Source of the DNA: Rhododendron vialii
Taxonomy: Eukaryota; Streptophyta; Magnoliopsida; Ericales; Ericaceae
Reading direction: 5' to 3'
Length of the DNA: 64,000 nt
NCBI RefSeq assembly: GCF_030253575.1
Contig: NC_080560.1
Span: 33,283,501 to 33,347,500 of the forward strand
In this document: in pieces, positions 1 to 12,600 of the stretch
Position numbering within the stretch: the first letter of the stretch is position 1
Layout: every line of letters starts with the position of its first letter
Notes under the pieces: model-generated
Database searches by the model: none
Told to the model about the DNA's origin: nothing
Seen by the model: only the letters and a program-made list of their open reading frames with translations
Position numbers and translations under genes: made by a program

Positions 1-3000
1 CAGATTTTGGATTTGCAAGGTGAAATCATCATCTCTATCATATATAGTCTCTTGGCTATAAAGACCTTCCTTTCTTTATCTTTCCCTTTGAATATACGTT
101 TTCTCATTGTCTTCTTGGATACAAGCTTTATTAGTCGCTTAATGTTTGAATTTGATGGTCACCACTGACCTATTTGCAGACATCTGTTCCTCTAAGGGAT
201 TTAAAAGTCCTCTAATTTTAAGTTGTTGGATAGTTGAAGGCCATGCGAAGAGTTCAGGAAAATGAATTAGTGTTGTATAAAAAACTTCCATTCGCTTAGA
301 TTTTTACATGTTTTTGATTAGTTGTGAATACTCACTGTATAACGCTTTCTGTTTTCTAGGAAGGGTGCTTGCCTGTCACATTAAGTTGCTTATACTTTGT
401 TTTTTGGCGACTATTATTGTTTCCTTCTTTTTTTTTTTCTTTGTTTTTTTTGGGGTTGATGGAGCCTAATGATGGCGTAAGTCATAGTTGTCAAATCGTG
501 AATCGAATTGAGAATCGGATTGACTTTTTTCGGAATCGTGAATCTAATCGAATCGTGAATTGATTCGGTCCAAATTTAAAAAATACATTGAAAAATGTAT
601 CTACGCACCTACATAATAAAGATACATTGTAAAATTAAAATATATAAGCTTAAATCTATAGTGAAGTTTGTTTTTTATTATTAATAATTGATGATCACAT
701 GGTCTAATAGGGTTAATAGGAAAGACTCTTGTACATAATAGGAAAATAAATACTATAGCGTCCTAGCAATATATAAATACCAAGAGAATACAAGAATTTA
801 AAGAAAAACTAAGGCAAAATTATTTTATATTCTTGCAAGGGAATAAGAATTTTCGTTCTTTATAATATATTATTTTATATTCTTGCTTTCCTAAAAGAAA
901 AACTAAGGCAAAATTGCAAATGTGGTTTCATATCAGTCAAATGCAACAATTGTGATAAACCTTGATTCACCTATAGATTTGTATCGTTTTTGCGTGAATT
1001 GTGAATCGAATCATGAATTGAATCGTGAATCGTACGATTCACCATTGATTCTATATAAACCTTGATTCACCTATAGATTTGTATCATTTTTACGTGAATC
1101 GTGAATCTAATCGCGAATCGAATTGTGAATCATACGATTCTGACAACTACGTGTAACTCTATTCAAAAATAGTGTAAATCTTGGCAATTCCTAGAGTCCT
1201 AGAATAATGGTGATTGGATCCAGAATATTTTTTTTCCTATTTGAAAATTGCGCTATAGTTATCCTTCCCAAATTGAAATTTTCAAACAAAGGTTAGTCTC
1301 AGAACCAATTGACAATGAATGGAAAGACCGCCTAGGTTCAGTTATTAGTTTTGGAGGTTATTATTAACCAATGTGGGACATTCGAACTCTCCCCCTCACA
1401 TGCGACCCCTGACCCGCATGTGGAGAGGTAAACAACGGATCCACAATATAGGGATCACAAACAACGAAACAAGGTGCACTCAACGGGGCAATCAATCATG
1501 AGAGTCTTCTCCAAACAACTCCGAAAGCATGGCTCTGACTCGGAACTAATTGGCAATGAGTGGAGAGGCCGCCCAAGCTCATTTATTAGTTTTGGAGGTT
1601 ATAATTAACCAATATGGGACAAGCTCTATCAGTCTCCATTAGCCAGACCAGTTCGCATACATTTTTTCCTTACTGCAGATCCCTTAAGTATTTCCTTCCC
1701 TACCAAATGGCTGTCTTGGAGGTTTTCAATAAATTTCTTGCATTTGAGTGTCAACTTTCAAAGTTTGATGATTGAAATGTATTGCTTTGGCAGATCTCTT
1801 GAACCTAAAGTCCTTGCCGAAACCCTTTGCGGCTCACCTCTGTACATGGCTCCAGAAATAATGCAACTTCAGAAGTATGATGCAAAGGTGACATTCACGC
1901 TTTACTAGCACTTCAGTAACTTTTTGTTTAGATTACCCTTCTAAACTTGAATTGCTACACAGGCAGATCTCTGGAGTGTTGGTGCCATTCTGTTTCAGCT
2001 TGCGACAGGAAAAACCCCATTTACCGGAAACAACCAAATGCAGGTGTATTTGTCTTTAGTATTAGCATTTAGCACGTCTAAGTGATTTGGTGTAGGCTCA
2101 GGGTGTTATTTATTGTTTGGTTTGTAATGTCCACTTGTATGTACACTTGTTTGAATTGATGACTTCAGTTTTATCAGAACTTGCAAGTATTTATCAGTGT
2201 CAGTTTGGGCTAAATGTTCTTATTTTACGTGTTGTGCAGTTGCTCAGGAATATCATGAAATCAACTGAATTGCATTTTCCTCCTCAGAGAAAGAATTTGA
2301 GTTCTGACTGCATGGATTTGTGCCAAAAGTTGCTACGCGCTAACCCTGGTATTCCTATACTATACATCCCGGTTTTGGCAGCATATGAGTTCCTACTTGC
2401 CTGAGTTATTATGTTCTAAACCAGATATGCTTTTGTTGCTTTATGGATCCATGGCACGAAAGAACCAAAAGTTGTCGGATAGTTGCTTTGCATACCAAGA
2501 AGTAACTTATTCCTATACAAGTAGCATTTTAGCTTCTTTTGTTCTTCATTACCTTTTTTGTTTTCTATCAGCGTAAGGCACTGTAACATGCACAAGATGG
2601 GCCAACTCCTTTAGTCAACTGTAGTTGATCTGCATCGTGTTGTCTCAATTACACAATGTACTAAAATCTTCTATTATGTTATCCTATGAAGCACCGACAC
2701 CTACCTCTAGAGGTCGACGTATTGCAGTGTCGGACACGGGGACACGGCGGGGACACATATGAGTGTCCCCCCATGTCCCCCTCAAAAATTTAAATTAAAT
2801 TATGCGACACGGTGGGGGTCAAAGTGTAATTTTTTTAAAAAAAAATTGGGGGTCAAATTGTAATTTTTTTTTAAAAATTTAGGGGTCAAACTGTAATTTT
2901 TCAATAGGGTTGTATTGAACTTATGGATGTCTTGTTTTGTTTGAATGGTATTGGAACTATGGATTTTTCGTTTTGTCCACATTTTGTCATTTAAATTTGG

Positions 3001-6000
3001 AAAAAAATTGAAAAAATATATAAACAAATAAATAAATATACACGTGGTGTGTCCCCCACTGTGTCCGTGTCCCCATTTTTATAGAATTCCCGTGTCCGTG
3101 TCAGTGTCCGTATCCGTGCATCATAGATGTTATCCATGTGTGTCTAACAAATTTCAACAAAATCTTATTTTTGGATTGCTGATGATGGCCAACTCATCTG
3201 ACTTCTCACCAAAACCAAAAATAAGAAGATATCTGACTTCATATTTCAGAGTTGTTATTTGAAATGCCTGCTTGGTGACACAAAAATTTGAAGTGCTAAA
3301 TTTCACACCCGAGGGCAAACTGTCTCATATTAGTGCTCCTCTTGGCCTCTTGTGTTGTATATTCGATGACATTCAGGACGAAGTATAAAATTTTGAAGGG
3401 AAGGTCGTAGATCGGGTGAGGAATGAAACCAGAGAGTCATGAAAGTTCAGCTTATCTTGAAATGGGTTTGGTAGCTTAACTACAATTTGACCATATCTCC
3501 TCCCCTTCTTTCTAATATTTTTCCTTATATGAATATACAGTGGAGCGCTTGACATTTGAAGAGTTTTTTAATCACCCTTTTCTGTCCCAGGGGCAACCAG
3601 GTGAATTGTTGAGGTAAATGAGGCAAGAATTGCAGATTCATTATGGAAATATACAATAGTTTCCCTTCGGTGCTTTAATAAACTTCGTTTATTTCGCTAT
3701 GCAGAAATGTGAGTTCACCAATAGTAAGAGATGGGTTTCCTCTAGCTGAACGCAATCCTGTGATGAATGTAGAAGAAAATTCTCAAAAAGATTTTTTACC
3801 TTTTAGTCTTGACGATGATTCCAGCGGCCATGATGGGAGTCAACCCTTTGGTAGGAGGCCCCCAATGAATTCTAGTTATGGATTTTCTCTTGATTCAAAA
3901 ATTGACAGGAAGGTAGTATCTAACACTTTAAGTAACATGGATCCTACTTCCAAGTATGGTACTATTCTGCATGCACCAGAAGACACTGGTTTTAGTCTTG
4001 ACAGCGACACACCTTTGGAAGGAAATGTATATAAATCTTTCCAATCCTTTGGGCAAAGACCAATGAACATTCGCTCAAGAGGTACCTTCATTGCCCAGAA
4101 TGTTCCAGACATCTTATCCTCAGGTCTTGATCTAGATCCATTATCTGTCTTTGCTAACTATCTTGTGCATGGTTTCTACAGTCGTGGATTCATGGGTGTT
4201 GATTGATCAGGATTATGGTTTTGTATCTCGACCCTCTATGGATGCATCTTCTTCTTCGGCTAGTGCTTCCAAGCTAAGCCATATGCCATGCAAGTTAGAG
4301 AGTCCCCATCAAGCATTTGCAAGTGTTAACTCCACATCAAGTTCTTCAATGCCAATTGTTAGTTTGACAGGTAGCAGAGTTGGTTGCATTGGAGCCTTGG
4401 ACAGTCACAGTGCTGCTCCTTCTGGGACTCCTCATGATATAGGAGATGCTTTAGAGCAGCCAATAACTCACTGCATGACCAGGATTCGGTCATTACAGCA
4501 GTTTGCATCTGCCATCAGAGAATTAGTCAATGAAAAGGTATTTCCTAGCAGCCTCTGTGTGCATTCTAACTTTGTGCCTGTTTTGGACTAGTTCTCGTTT
4601 GTCCCTTCTTGTGTTATTTGTGATGAGCATTTGTAGAATAGATTCAGTATGCTCATTGGTTACCAATCAGCAGTATGTAAAAGGATTATGTATCTCATTG
4701 ATATCAGAGCAATTTATTTCTGTTTTACGATGGCAAGGCTATCCTAGACATAGTAAAATCATCTGCCTCGCTGAGGATTAAAAAATATTGACGCTGCAGC
4801 AGTTACAAAATTGCACATGGTGTCACCTGAAATAAAAACCTACTAATCAGACTTAGTGGGACATACAGGTCTCCCACTTACCCAACCATTTTGTAGTCCC
4901 TCCACTCTCTGAGATTTCCATTGGGTGGCGATACCATTACCACCATGTGGTATCAAATTACACCCAACATTATGGGTTGATTGGGACTGAGCCTGTGGGG
5001 TCTGATATTTTTTGATAGTGCTACTATGGAAAGTTTGTTAAACCCTTTTGTGGCTGGCTTAAAACTCTACCGAGTGGATCATAAATTGTATCTAGTTCTG
5101 ACGCTATTGCAGTGCTGAGTCTCAGTTAAATAACCATCTCGACCCTAATTCGTATATGGAATGTGCACTACAAGCAGTTACTAAAATCTCCGTCTGGTAG
5201 ATTTTTCAGTACCATCTGCTACTTTCTTTTGTCTTCCATTTGTTGCTGGTATTTTCAAAGTCCCAACTAATTACATTTTTGTGTTTGCTGAATAGATTGC
5301 GGCAGGCAATCAACTAGAAGCATTCTCAATTGAGCTTGTAATTCTTGCAATATGGAAGCAAGCTCTTCACATTTGCCATACCCAAGCCGTGTCAACTATT
5401 GAAGGAAGCCCAGCGCAAGAGCACGGTAGTCCTGATGTTGACAACTCTCCAACACCACAGGATATGTCTTCTCTTATGGAGAGAGAATTTCTTCTTGAGA
5501 TTGGAAATGCTGAGGAACTTGCCAAGGTTATTGAGCCTGGTATGGAATTGAAGTATTTGTAAATGAAAGGCATGTATGGTTATCGCATGTCTTTATTGCA
5601 GCGATGATAATGATATATATGCCCCCACGTACTTTTATCCTGTTTACCCAGCATTATCGTTTTTAGTCTTCTTTCTAACACGTTTGAGTTCAAGTACTTA
5701 TTTCTCTTGCTTGTGTTTCAAACTATAAGAGTGGAAAATCTTCTTTATGTCATATTCCGAAGGCATTGTGCACATAAATGGGTGGGTCATGCTAACTACC
5801 GCACGTGCACTTAAATGTGTTGGTCATGCATCACCTCTTTTGCTTCTGGTAGAGGACAAGTTTGGGATTTAATATCAGCAGATTTGGTTGATGTAATTTT
5901 CGGGAAAGGGAAGCTTTATTTCCATTTTTTCTTTTCATTCTACTTCCAGAGGATTTATGTGTATTGGCAGGGATAATTTAATGTTACATGTATCCATGCA

Positions 6001-7215
6001 TGCATTGGACTTCTAAATGCATTTCAGAATTTAAAAGCTAGACTCATGGTTCAGTTGTGTGAGGAACTAGATATTAACTCTTAAACAACTTTTGTTTGGT
6101 CATTTCAGGAAATTCGGAGATGCCTGATGCGATGGAGACCATATATCAGTCAGCCCTTGCTTGGGGAAGACGTGGCGCTGTAAGTGTTTGTTTTGCATCC
6201 TCAGACTGGCAATAGCTTATCTTGCAAGACATTGTGCTGGTAAATTCAATTAACTAGGAATTTGCAAAACAGTTTTCATGCCATTGTTGTTATCTTGAAT
6301 GACTGAATAATTCAGGAGGCCAGTTACCTCTTACCGCATGTCTGAGGTGAATGGCTGGAAACAATAAAGCTGTTTGTTGTTTTGGCACAGCTAAAGCACA
6401 AGAGAGATTAAAAAACCCGATTTCCTGCGCTTGTTTGAAAATGTCATTCATGTTTTGTATGCTCGTCTTTCATCATATTGGATGGATCAAAATGTATCTT
6501 CTTGCATAACAGTATCTATAATGTGCTGAAAAACAATCCTAAAAACTGCTATGGATACAATTAAAGAAAGAAAAGCAGAAATTGAACTTGGAGACAGAAC
6601 ACATTAATTAATACACACTTTACTCTGTGATTTATATGTTTCTTTCACTTGGACACGAAAGCAAAAGGCGTTTTATGATTCTAAACAATTATGTTTCTAC
6701 TGTTAGTTTTGAAGCTTGTTTTTGTAATCTTTAATCTCCTTATCATTCTCCTTTTCAAGGTTATTACAGTATGTTTCTATTGTTGGTTGGCTGCGTTTTT
6801 CCATTGGTATTTCCTTTCTCATTACACCTTCTGACACAGCAAGAAAGCAGTACTTTTACCCGGAAATCATCCTAGATGGGTGAGAACGACTTTCCATACT
6901 TCAAACGAAATGCAATACATCTGAGGATTGCTATCTCCTATTTGGCAGGTTGATGAGTACATGGGTGATGCTGAAAATGCAGCAGTTTATTATTCGAAAG
7001 CAGTGCAGTTGTTGGTCTTCCTTCTAGTCGAAGCACCATCCCTCATTCTAATTCCTCCATTCTCCCTTACGAACTCGGACCGTTATAGACTCCAAACTTA
7101 CATTGATGTCCTCAGTAACAGGCAAAGTCGCTCAAGCTCTCAAAGGATGGCTCTTCTTAAATGTGAGGATCAAAAATGCATAACTCAAGGAATGGGGGGA
7201 GGTTTTAACACATGA
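1..7215 (+). CDS. ATG1: ATG1-type autophagy serine/threonine kinase, 3' part (partial gene)
   Basis: Ten exons can be joined in one frame: <1-19, 1794-1887, 1963-2043, 2240-2348, 3541-3613, 3705-4123, 4182-4537, 5296-5539, 6109-6179 and 6949-7215, all with GT-AG introns. The window opens at the kinase DFG motif (DFGFAR). The activation segment and APE region ([12 protein letters not shown]), subdomain IX ([12 protein letters not shown]) and the end of the kinase domain ([12 protein letters not shown]) follow. After that comes a low-complexity linker and a C-terminal region with plant ATG1-like helices ([33 protein letters not shown]), which in this family form the MIT-type ATG13-binding domain. 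The linker carries DQDYGFV, which fits an ATG8-interacting motif (aromatic-x-x-aliphatic after acids). Known role: with ATG13 it starts autophagosome formation in the cytosol. The N-lobe and catalytic loop lie outside the window. The introns hold several MITE/TRIM-like insertions. Assignment to ATG1 is strong; the a/b/c paralogue cannot be decided. Confidence 0.93.
483..1152. mobile_element. MITE-like element with AATCGTGAATCG inverted termini, in ATG1 intron
   Basis: The left end reads AGTTGTCAAATCGTGAATCG. The right end, read on the other strand, starts AGTTGTCAGAATCGTA and continues with the same AATCG-rich pattern. The interior (about 590-960) is AT-rich and non-coding. It lies wholly inside the first intron visible in the window. 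No clean target duplication was found, so the superfamily is not assigned. Confidence 0.6.
1296..1621. repeat. Paired direct repeats, TRIM-like remnant in ATG1 intron
   Basis: Two copies of about 85 bp (1296-1380 and 1536-1621) share AACCAATTG/ACTAATTGG, the TTTTGGAGGTTAT block and a terminal AACCAATRTGGGACA. They are separated by about 155 bp. Short non-coding direct repeats of this kind are typical of TRIM or decayed LTR elements. No ORF is present. The class is inferred, not proven. Confidence 0.5.
2685..3128. mobile_element. MITE-like element with GGACACGG-rich inverted ends, in ATG1 intron
   Basis: The left end contains CTATGAAGCACCGACACC and TCGGACACGGGGACACGG. The right end, reverse-complemented, contains CTATGATGCACGGATACGG and GACACGGACACGG. 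It sits between the kinase exons 2240-2348 and 3541-3613. The middle is AT-rich without coding potential. Confidence 0.5.
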
Positions 7216-8609
7216 TGGCAGCACTATTTTACTATGTACAGTAATTTATTTGTACAGCTATTCGGAAGAGTGACTGGGAGATGGTGGAGTTGACCTGTCT
7301 TTTTTTTTCCCGCACGACAGGAGAAACTAATCTACTCTAACGCCAACTCAACCGATCAAGATGGTTATGGAACTCGTGTCTATAGGATTTCAACCCGTAA
7401 CCTTGTAACACCATTGCTACTACACGGCTGTTAGGCCAACCGCCTCCTATATGTGAATCTGTTGTTTTTGTACAGAATTTTAACTGGTCATTTCATCTCA
7501 GTGCATGCTTTCGTTTGAGGTATTTGTTTCGGTGGTTGTTCGTTATTCATAATGTAACTACACTGCAGATGGCTCTGTTGGTGGAACCTGAAAAATTGGA
7601 TAAGCGTTTAATAGCAATGGGTAATGGTCCTGCAAAGAAAGGTACTAACAAGCTGGTTAAATGGCCCTTATTGGCTGGGTACTGTTTTTAGACGATTAGA
7701 TCACTACTCCCTAATGTGAAATACTCCTTTTGTCCTTAAATAAATATCCGGTCTGCAAATTTAGGCTTTTAAATATTAGCATCCTTTTCGTTCAAAAAAT
7801 TGGGAAAAATACTTTCGGGGCCAAGGTATTTTTTTCCAATTTTTTCAAATTTTTTGGACCAAATAAATAAATATTTTTAAAGGTTTAGATTTGTTGGACG
7901 GGACATTTATTTAGAGACGGAGGGAGTATTATATTAAGGATACAAGGATACAGACCCTTCCAGTCCCATTTTGGATTAGAACATTATTCCCTCAAGTGAA
8001 ATGTTGTGTTAAGGATACAGATCCTCTCCATTCCCATTTTCCATTTTGGGACTACATTGTCTAGTTTGGACTCCTTGGGGCCCTTTTCTGGTTCATTTTG
8101 ATGATCAAAACATATAGTATTGTTTGATATGTTTATGGGATACATTTATGTTTTCTAAAAATAAGCCGTTCAAAAAAAATGTTTTCTAAAAATAAACGGT
8201 TTTAATTTTCTAAATGGATCCGGAAAGCGTCCAGAAAGTGCCTCACAGGACCGTCGGGTCCCAAATAGGATTTGAGAGAATCCTTTCCCTTACGTTGAAA
8301 GGCTTGTTTAAGGGTGAGTTTGCACTAAATTTTTTGTTTTTAGTAGTCAAATTAGTTTTACTAAATGATATTTTAGCTGGTAGAAAGACTTGCGTAAAAA
8401 TTTACGAAAACATAGAGCTATAATCAACTTATTAGTCCCTTCAGTGAACAGGGGAAACTGCTGGGAAATGTGGAAGACAAGACAGAAAAGCAAATTTTCA
8501 ACGGGGTGGAATGAAAGATAGAAAAAGGCAAGGAAAAGTAGACAAGACTGAAAGCATCAGAGATTTGTTTGCTTGGAATGGGAATTTGAGTGGGAAAAAA
8601 TAGGCTCAT
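7216..8609. other. ATG1 3' flank, no clear gene
   Basis: This stretch should hold the ATG1 3' UTR. At 7300-7450 there is a repeat-like block of unknown type. At 7569-7691 a 40-codon ORF follows a good splice acceptor (CACTGCAG) and contains a possible donor (AAAG|GTACTA); its product was not recognised. A Stowaway-like MITE occupies 7724-7926. From 7930 to 8609 nothing was recognised. Confidence 0.5.
7724..7926. mobile_element. Stowaway-like MITE (Tc1/mariner type)
   Basis: The ends are CTCCTTTTGTCCTTAAATAA and, in inverse, CTCCCTCCGTCTCTAAATAA, flanked on both sides by TA (7722-7723 and 7927-7928). Length is 203 bp and it is AT-rich and non-coding. The CTCCCTCCGT terminus and TA target duplication are the standard Stowaway signature. 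Confidence 0.85.
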
Positions 8610-10670
8610 GCTTATAATTATATGTATGTTTTAATTTGGTACTTGTATTTTTAACTGTTTCAATTTTGTCCTTAAGAGCATGTACACCAATATTAGGTAA
8701 AAGAGGGACTTAAAGAATCGTCCTCCTGCGTCACTCCTCGTAAGTTTTCATCCTTTGACTTTTTTCCACTTATGATTTCATCCTTCCTCTTTTTTAATAC
8801 CAATAGTACCCATATATATATATATATATATTCACAGAAAAATGGGACGAAAAGATAACTCCGGAAGTCCCTGTAATTCAACTTATATATTCGATCATCC
8901 AATCCCATAAATCACTTCCAAAAATCTCGACCACCACCTCCCCAGTACAAAACCATTTCATCCTCAACCATTTTGTCAAAATGGGATGGTCGCACCCCCA
9001 CCAATCAAGATCACTGCGGCATGAACAACTCATCCGGCGCATCGTCACCGATAAGCAAATCGTCGCCGACTGACCAGGTCACAACGGGATGGTTGCAACC
9101 GTCAAGGTGACGGAATCGGCAGCGCTCAACAGATGCTTGTCGTCTTCCTCCACCGCCGCTGCCCGGAGCGTTTAGCGTAGACGAATTCGTCACCTTTTTT
9201 TCCCACTTTGTTGCCGGAAAGGGAAAAAGAAGCTATCGGTGGGTTTTTCAAATCGGGGCTCCTTTCAAATCTTACATACATGATATTGTAGTACTGTCCT
9301 AGTTTGTTAATTAAGTAGTAGTTGTATAATCCCCAATCCTTCTTATTTCGTCATGATTTGAAACATTCAAATATGGCTGCCGCTAGCTTCTTCTTCTTCT
9401 TCTTCTTTTCTGGCCAAACATGATTAGTCCTATTTTTCAGATTGGAGTTGTTGAACGATATTTTATTCATGAACATGAAATCATGATTTATAGGTCATGA
9501 AAACATGAACATCACCTATTTTGTGGAAACCCAGTAAGTTGTCATGTTTAGAACATTATTTTAGAAATCATAATTTATAGGTCATGTTCGGCCAATAAGG
9601 TTTTCGTTTCAGATTAGAGTCCTATTTTTCGGATTGGAGTTTCTGGACGATATTCCATTCGTGAACATGAAATCATGATTCATAGGTCATGAAATTAAAC
9701 ATAAATGATTCAAAAATAAACATGGCCTATTTGAATGATTCAAAAATAAATGATGATTATTGTTTTATTCATGGTTTATTTGAATAACCGTGAAATTTGT
9801 TGGACTTAAATCAGGGTGTATTCATGAAAAAGATTATCAATTTTTTGGTATAAGATTTGGAAGTCATGTTTTCATGAAATCATGAAAACGTTCTAACTAT
9901 GCCATGTTCTAAACCAAATATGCCATGTTCTACATACAGGGCAACCTAAAAAACATGATCAGACAACTCAATATGCCATGTTCTAAACAAAAAATGATCC
10001 CTAAAAAAATGATCAGATTAGTCTCACTAATTGCATTATATATGGAATGCAATCATCCCACTAATCTTGCCCCCACTACAAATTTCAAAAACTTCTTTAA
10101 TTATCGAAAATGCTCAATCAGTTACAAATGGGCCTAAAATCATGGACTCTCATTTTGGAATCCCCATCAAATCAGTTATATATGGAAATAAAATCATCAT
10201 CCCCAAATTCAAAAAACTTGACGTATATATATAATAATAAGGGTAAATATGGTAAAGCACACACAAAGGGGATGAAAACATAACCCCCAAAATTACTAGG
10301 GATGGAAACTTACATAGTGCCCCAAAAAAGGATGATTAATTAAAAACTCCTAGGTAAAATACCTACTCAAAAAGTACAATTTCTATTTTACCTACCACCT
10401 TTTTTACATCCACACCACAACAGCCTCTCTAAACTTTCCTCTCTATCTAGTATTAAATATTAAAACATATGGAATAATACAAACTGCTGTAGAAAGAAGG
10501 AGAGAAAGGAAGGAGGAGAGAGAAAAAGAAACAATAAAAAAAAATTGCATGTGAACAGTGCCTCTCTAAAAGTGGAGAGGTTTTTTCACAAATGTATTTT
10601 ACCTTGCAAATCTCTTTGCGCGCCCCCTGACACACCCCCCGCCCAACCCCAACCCCCCGGACCAAACTAC

Positions 10671-11488
10671 CCCGGCAATATTCAACCCACTCAACCCACG
10701 CCATTTTCTTATTTTTTATTTATTTACTTAATAACTTTTATAACTTTTTTCATTTTTATTTATTTAATATTATTTAAGTGTTCCAAATTTCAATCCGGTT
10801 GAATCAATGCAAAGATCTTGTTTTTTTTTATCATTTTGTCTTTAATGATCATAATGAATTTTTGGCTCGAAGGCCTTTCAACAAGTACCGTAAGACTTAT
10901 TATTTAGTTTCAGGTTTCTCTTAGGGTGCTAATTGAAAGGTCTTAGAGCCAAAAATTCATTACGACCATTTAGGATGAAATGATAAGAAAAATAAGATCT
11001 TCGCACCGGTTCAAACGAATTAAAAATCGGAACACTTATTTTTTTACTCTTTATATGTATTTTTAAATTATTTAATATTATACCCGGCAATAATTCAACC
11101 CACGGCATTTTTTTATTTCTTATTTATTTACTTAATAACTTTTATATCTTTTTTCATTTTTATTTATTTAATATTATTTAAGTGTTCCAATTTTCAATCC
11201 GGTTGAATCGATGCAAAGATCTTGTTTTTTTTATCATTTTGTCTTCAATGATCATAATGAATTTTTGGCTCGAAAGCCTTTCAACAAGTACCCTAAGACT
11301 GAGTATTATTTAGTTTCAGGTCTCTCTTAGGGTGTTCATTGAAAGGCCTTAGAGCCAAAAATTCATTACGACCATTTAGGATGAAATGATAAGAAAAATA
11401 AGATATTCGCACCGGTTCAAACGAATTAAAAATTGAAACACTTATTTTTTTACGCTTTATATGTATTTTTAAATTATTTAATATTATA
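10671..11488. repeat. Tandem duplication (period 412 bp) of a long hairpin
   Basis: The unit 10671-11082 is repeated directly at 11083-11488, starting with CCCGGCAATA and ending with TTTAATATTATA. Each unit is itself an inverted repeat. In the first copy the left arm is about 10774-10890 (AAGATCTTG, TTTTTGGCTCGAAGGCC) and the right arm about 10919-11036 (TTAGAGCCAAAAATTCATTA, AATAAGATCTTCGCACCGG), around a loop of about 30 bases. There is no coding potential. Confidence 0.8.
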
Positions 11489-11980
11489 TATGTGAGTAAA
11501 TTTCTTTATGTTATTGAAATTTCTTTATAGTAAGAAGTCTTTTAAAAGTAAAACAAAAAAAAGTTAGTAAAAGTTTAAAAAAAAAACAATAAAAGTAATT
11601 AAAGTTTTTTATAAGTAAACAAAAAAAATTAGGAAAAATTAAAAAAAGTTAAAACAGTAATTAAAGTCTTTTAAAAGTATAAAAAAATTAGTAAAAATAA
11701 AATAGTAATTATTTACTTTTAAAAGTAAAATAAAAAAAAACTAGTCAAAGTGGAAAAAAAAAAAATCGAAAAAGAAGGGGCAAGGGGGGAAAGACAGTGG
11801 GGCCGGGGAAGGGGGGTGGTGTCAGGGGGGTGCGAGAAGAGGGCCTCTTTACCTTCCATTTTACCTCTTCTGGTACATGCCTGTTTTTGTTCTTTTCCTC
11901 TCCAAACTAGAGAAAAAGCTTTTTTACCTCATCTCATGTACATGCTCTAAGGCTTTTGTGTTTTTCATACCAATATTGTA

Positions 11981-12218
11981 TGCTCCCTCCGTCCCAATTT
12001 ATTTGTCCCAGTTCTATTCTAACTGGATAAAAAAACTAGTTATATCTTTAAATTGGTAATGAATTTTATATCAAATATGGATCTTGTTTGATAAATCTCG
12101 ATTTGTTCTATAATACAATATTTTCAAAATCACCTAAAACATTATAAATTACAAGATATAATCAATTGAAAAGTGGCACGAACCCTCAAAAGTGACAATT
12201 AAATTGGGACGGAGGTAG
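11981..12218. mobile_element. Stowaway-like MITE
   Basis: The left end TGCTCCCTCCGTCCCAATTT is matched in inverse at the right end by CTACCTCCGTCCCAATTT, and the element is flanked by TA on both sides. Length is about 238 bp, AT-rich and non-coding. Confidence 0.82.
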
Positions 12219-12600
12219 TACATCAAAGTCATCAGTGGAGGGTTAAAGAAGAATTAGTAGGTTAACAATCAAAGGGGATTCGACGTCTCTCCATTGACTT
12301 GAATCCTAAGCCTCTTCCTTGAAAGTTAAGGGGTACATATAACCTTTAACTTTGGAGGCATAATATATATGTACTCAAGAAAGTCAAGAAGCTACATTAA
12401 TTTAATTATATACACTTGAAAGACAACTTAATAATCAGAAAAATACCCGATTGAAACAAACCAAAAATCTTAAGGACGAAATTAAAACATTTGAAAATAT
12501 AAGGATCAAATTGAAACATGCATATAACCATAAGAATGAAAATGAGACATTTTGAAATATAAGGACCAAATTGATAATTATTTATGACTAGAGCCTAGAG

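Larger units (their letters stand above)
8610..12600. repeat. Nested inverted-repeat complex, no gene
   Basis: The outer arms at about 8610-8675 and 12474-12536 are inverted copies (GTTTCAATTTGATCCTTA type). Just inside, AGAGCATGTACA at 8675-8686 is matched in inverse by TGTACATGCTCT at about 11938-11949. Inner GC-rich segments (CGCCCCCTGACACACC near 10621; GGTGTCAGGGGGGTGCG near 11817) are again inverted. This suggests one element inserted inside another, or one large palindromic non-autonomous transposon. A GC-richer block at 9010-9190 and repeated CATGAAATCATGA motifs at 9430-9690 lie inside. No convincing ORF. Confidence 0.5.
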
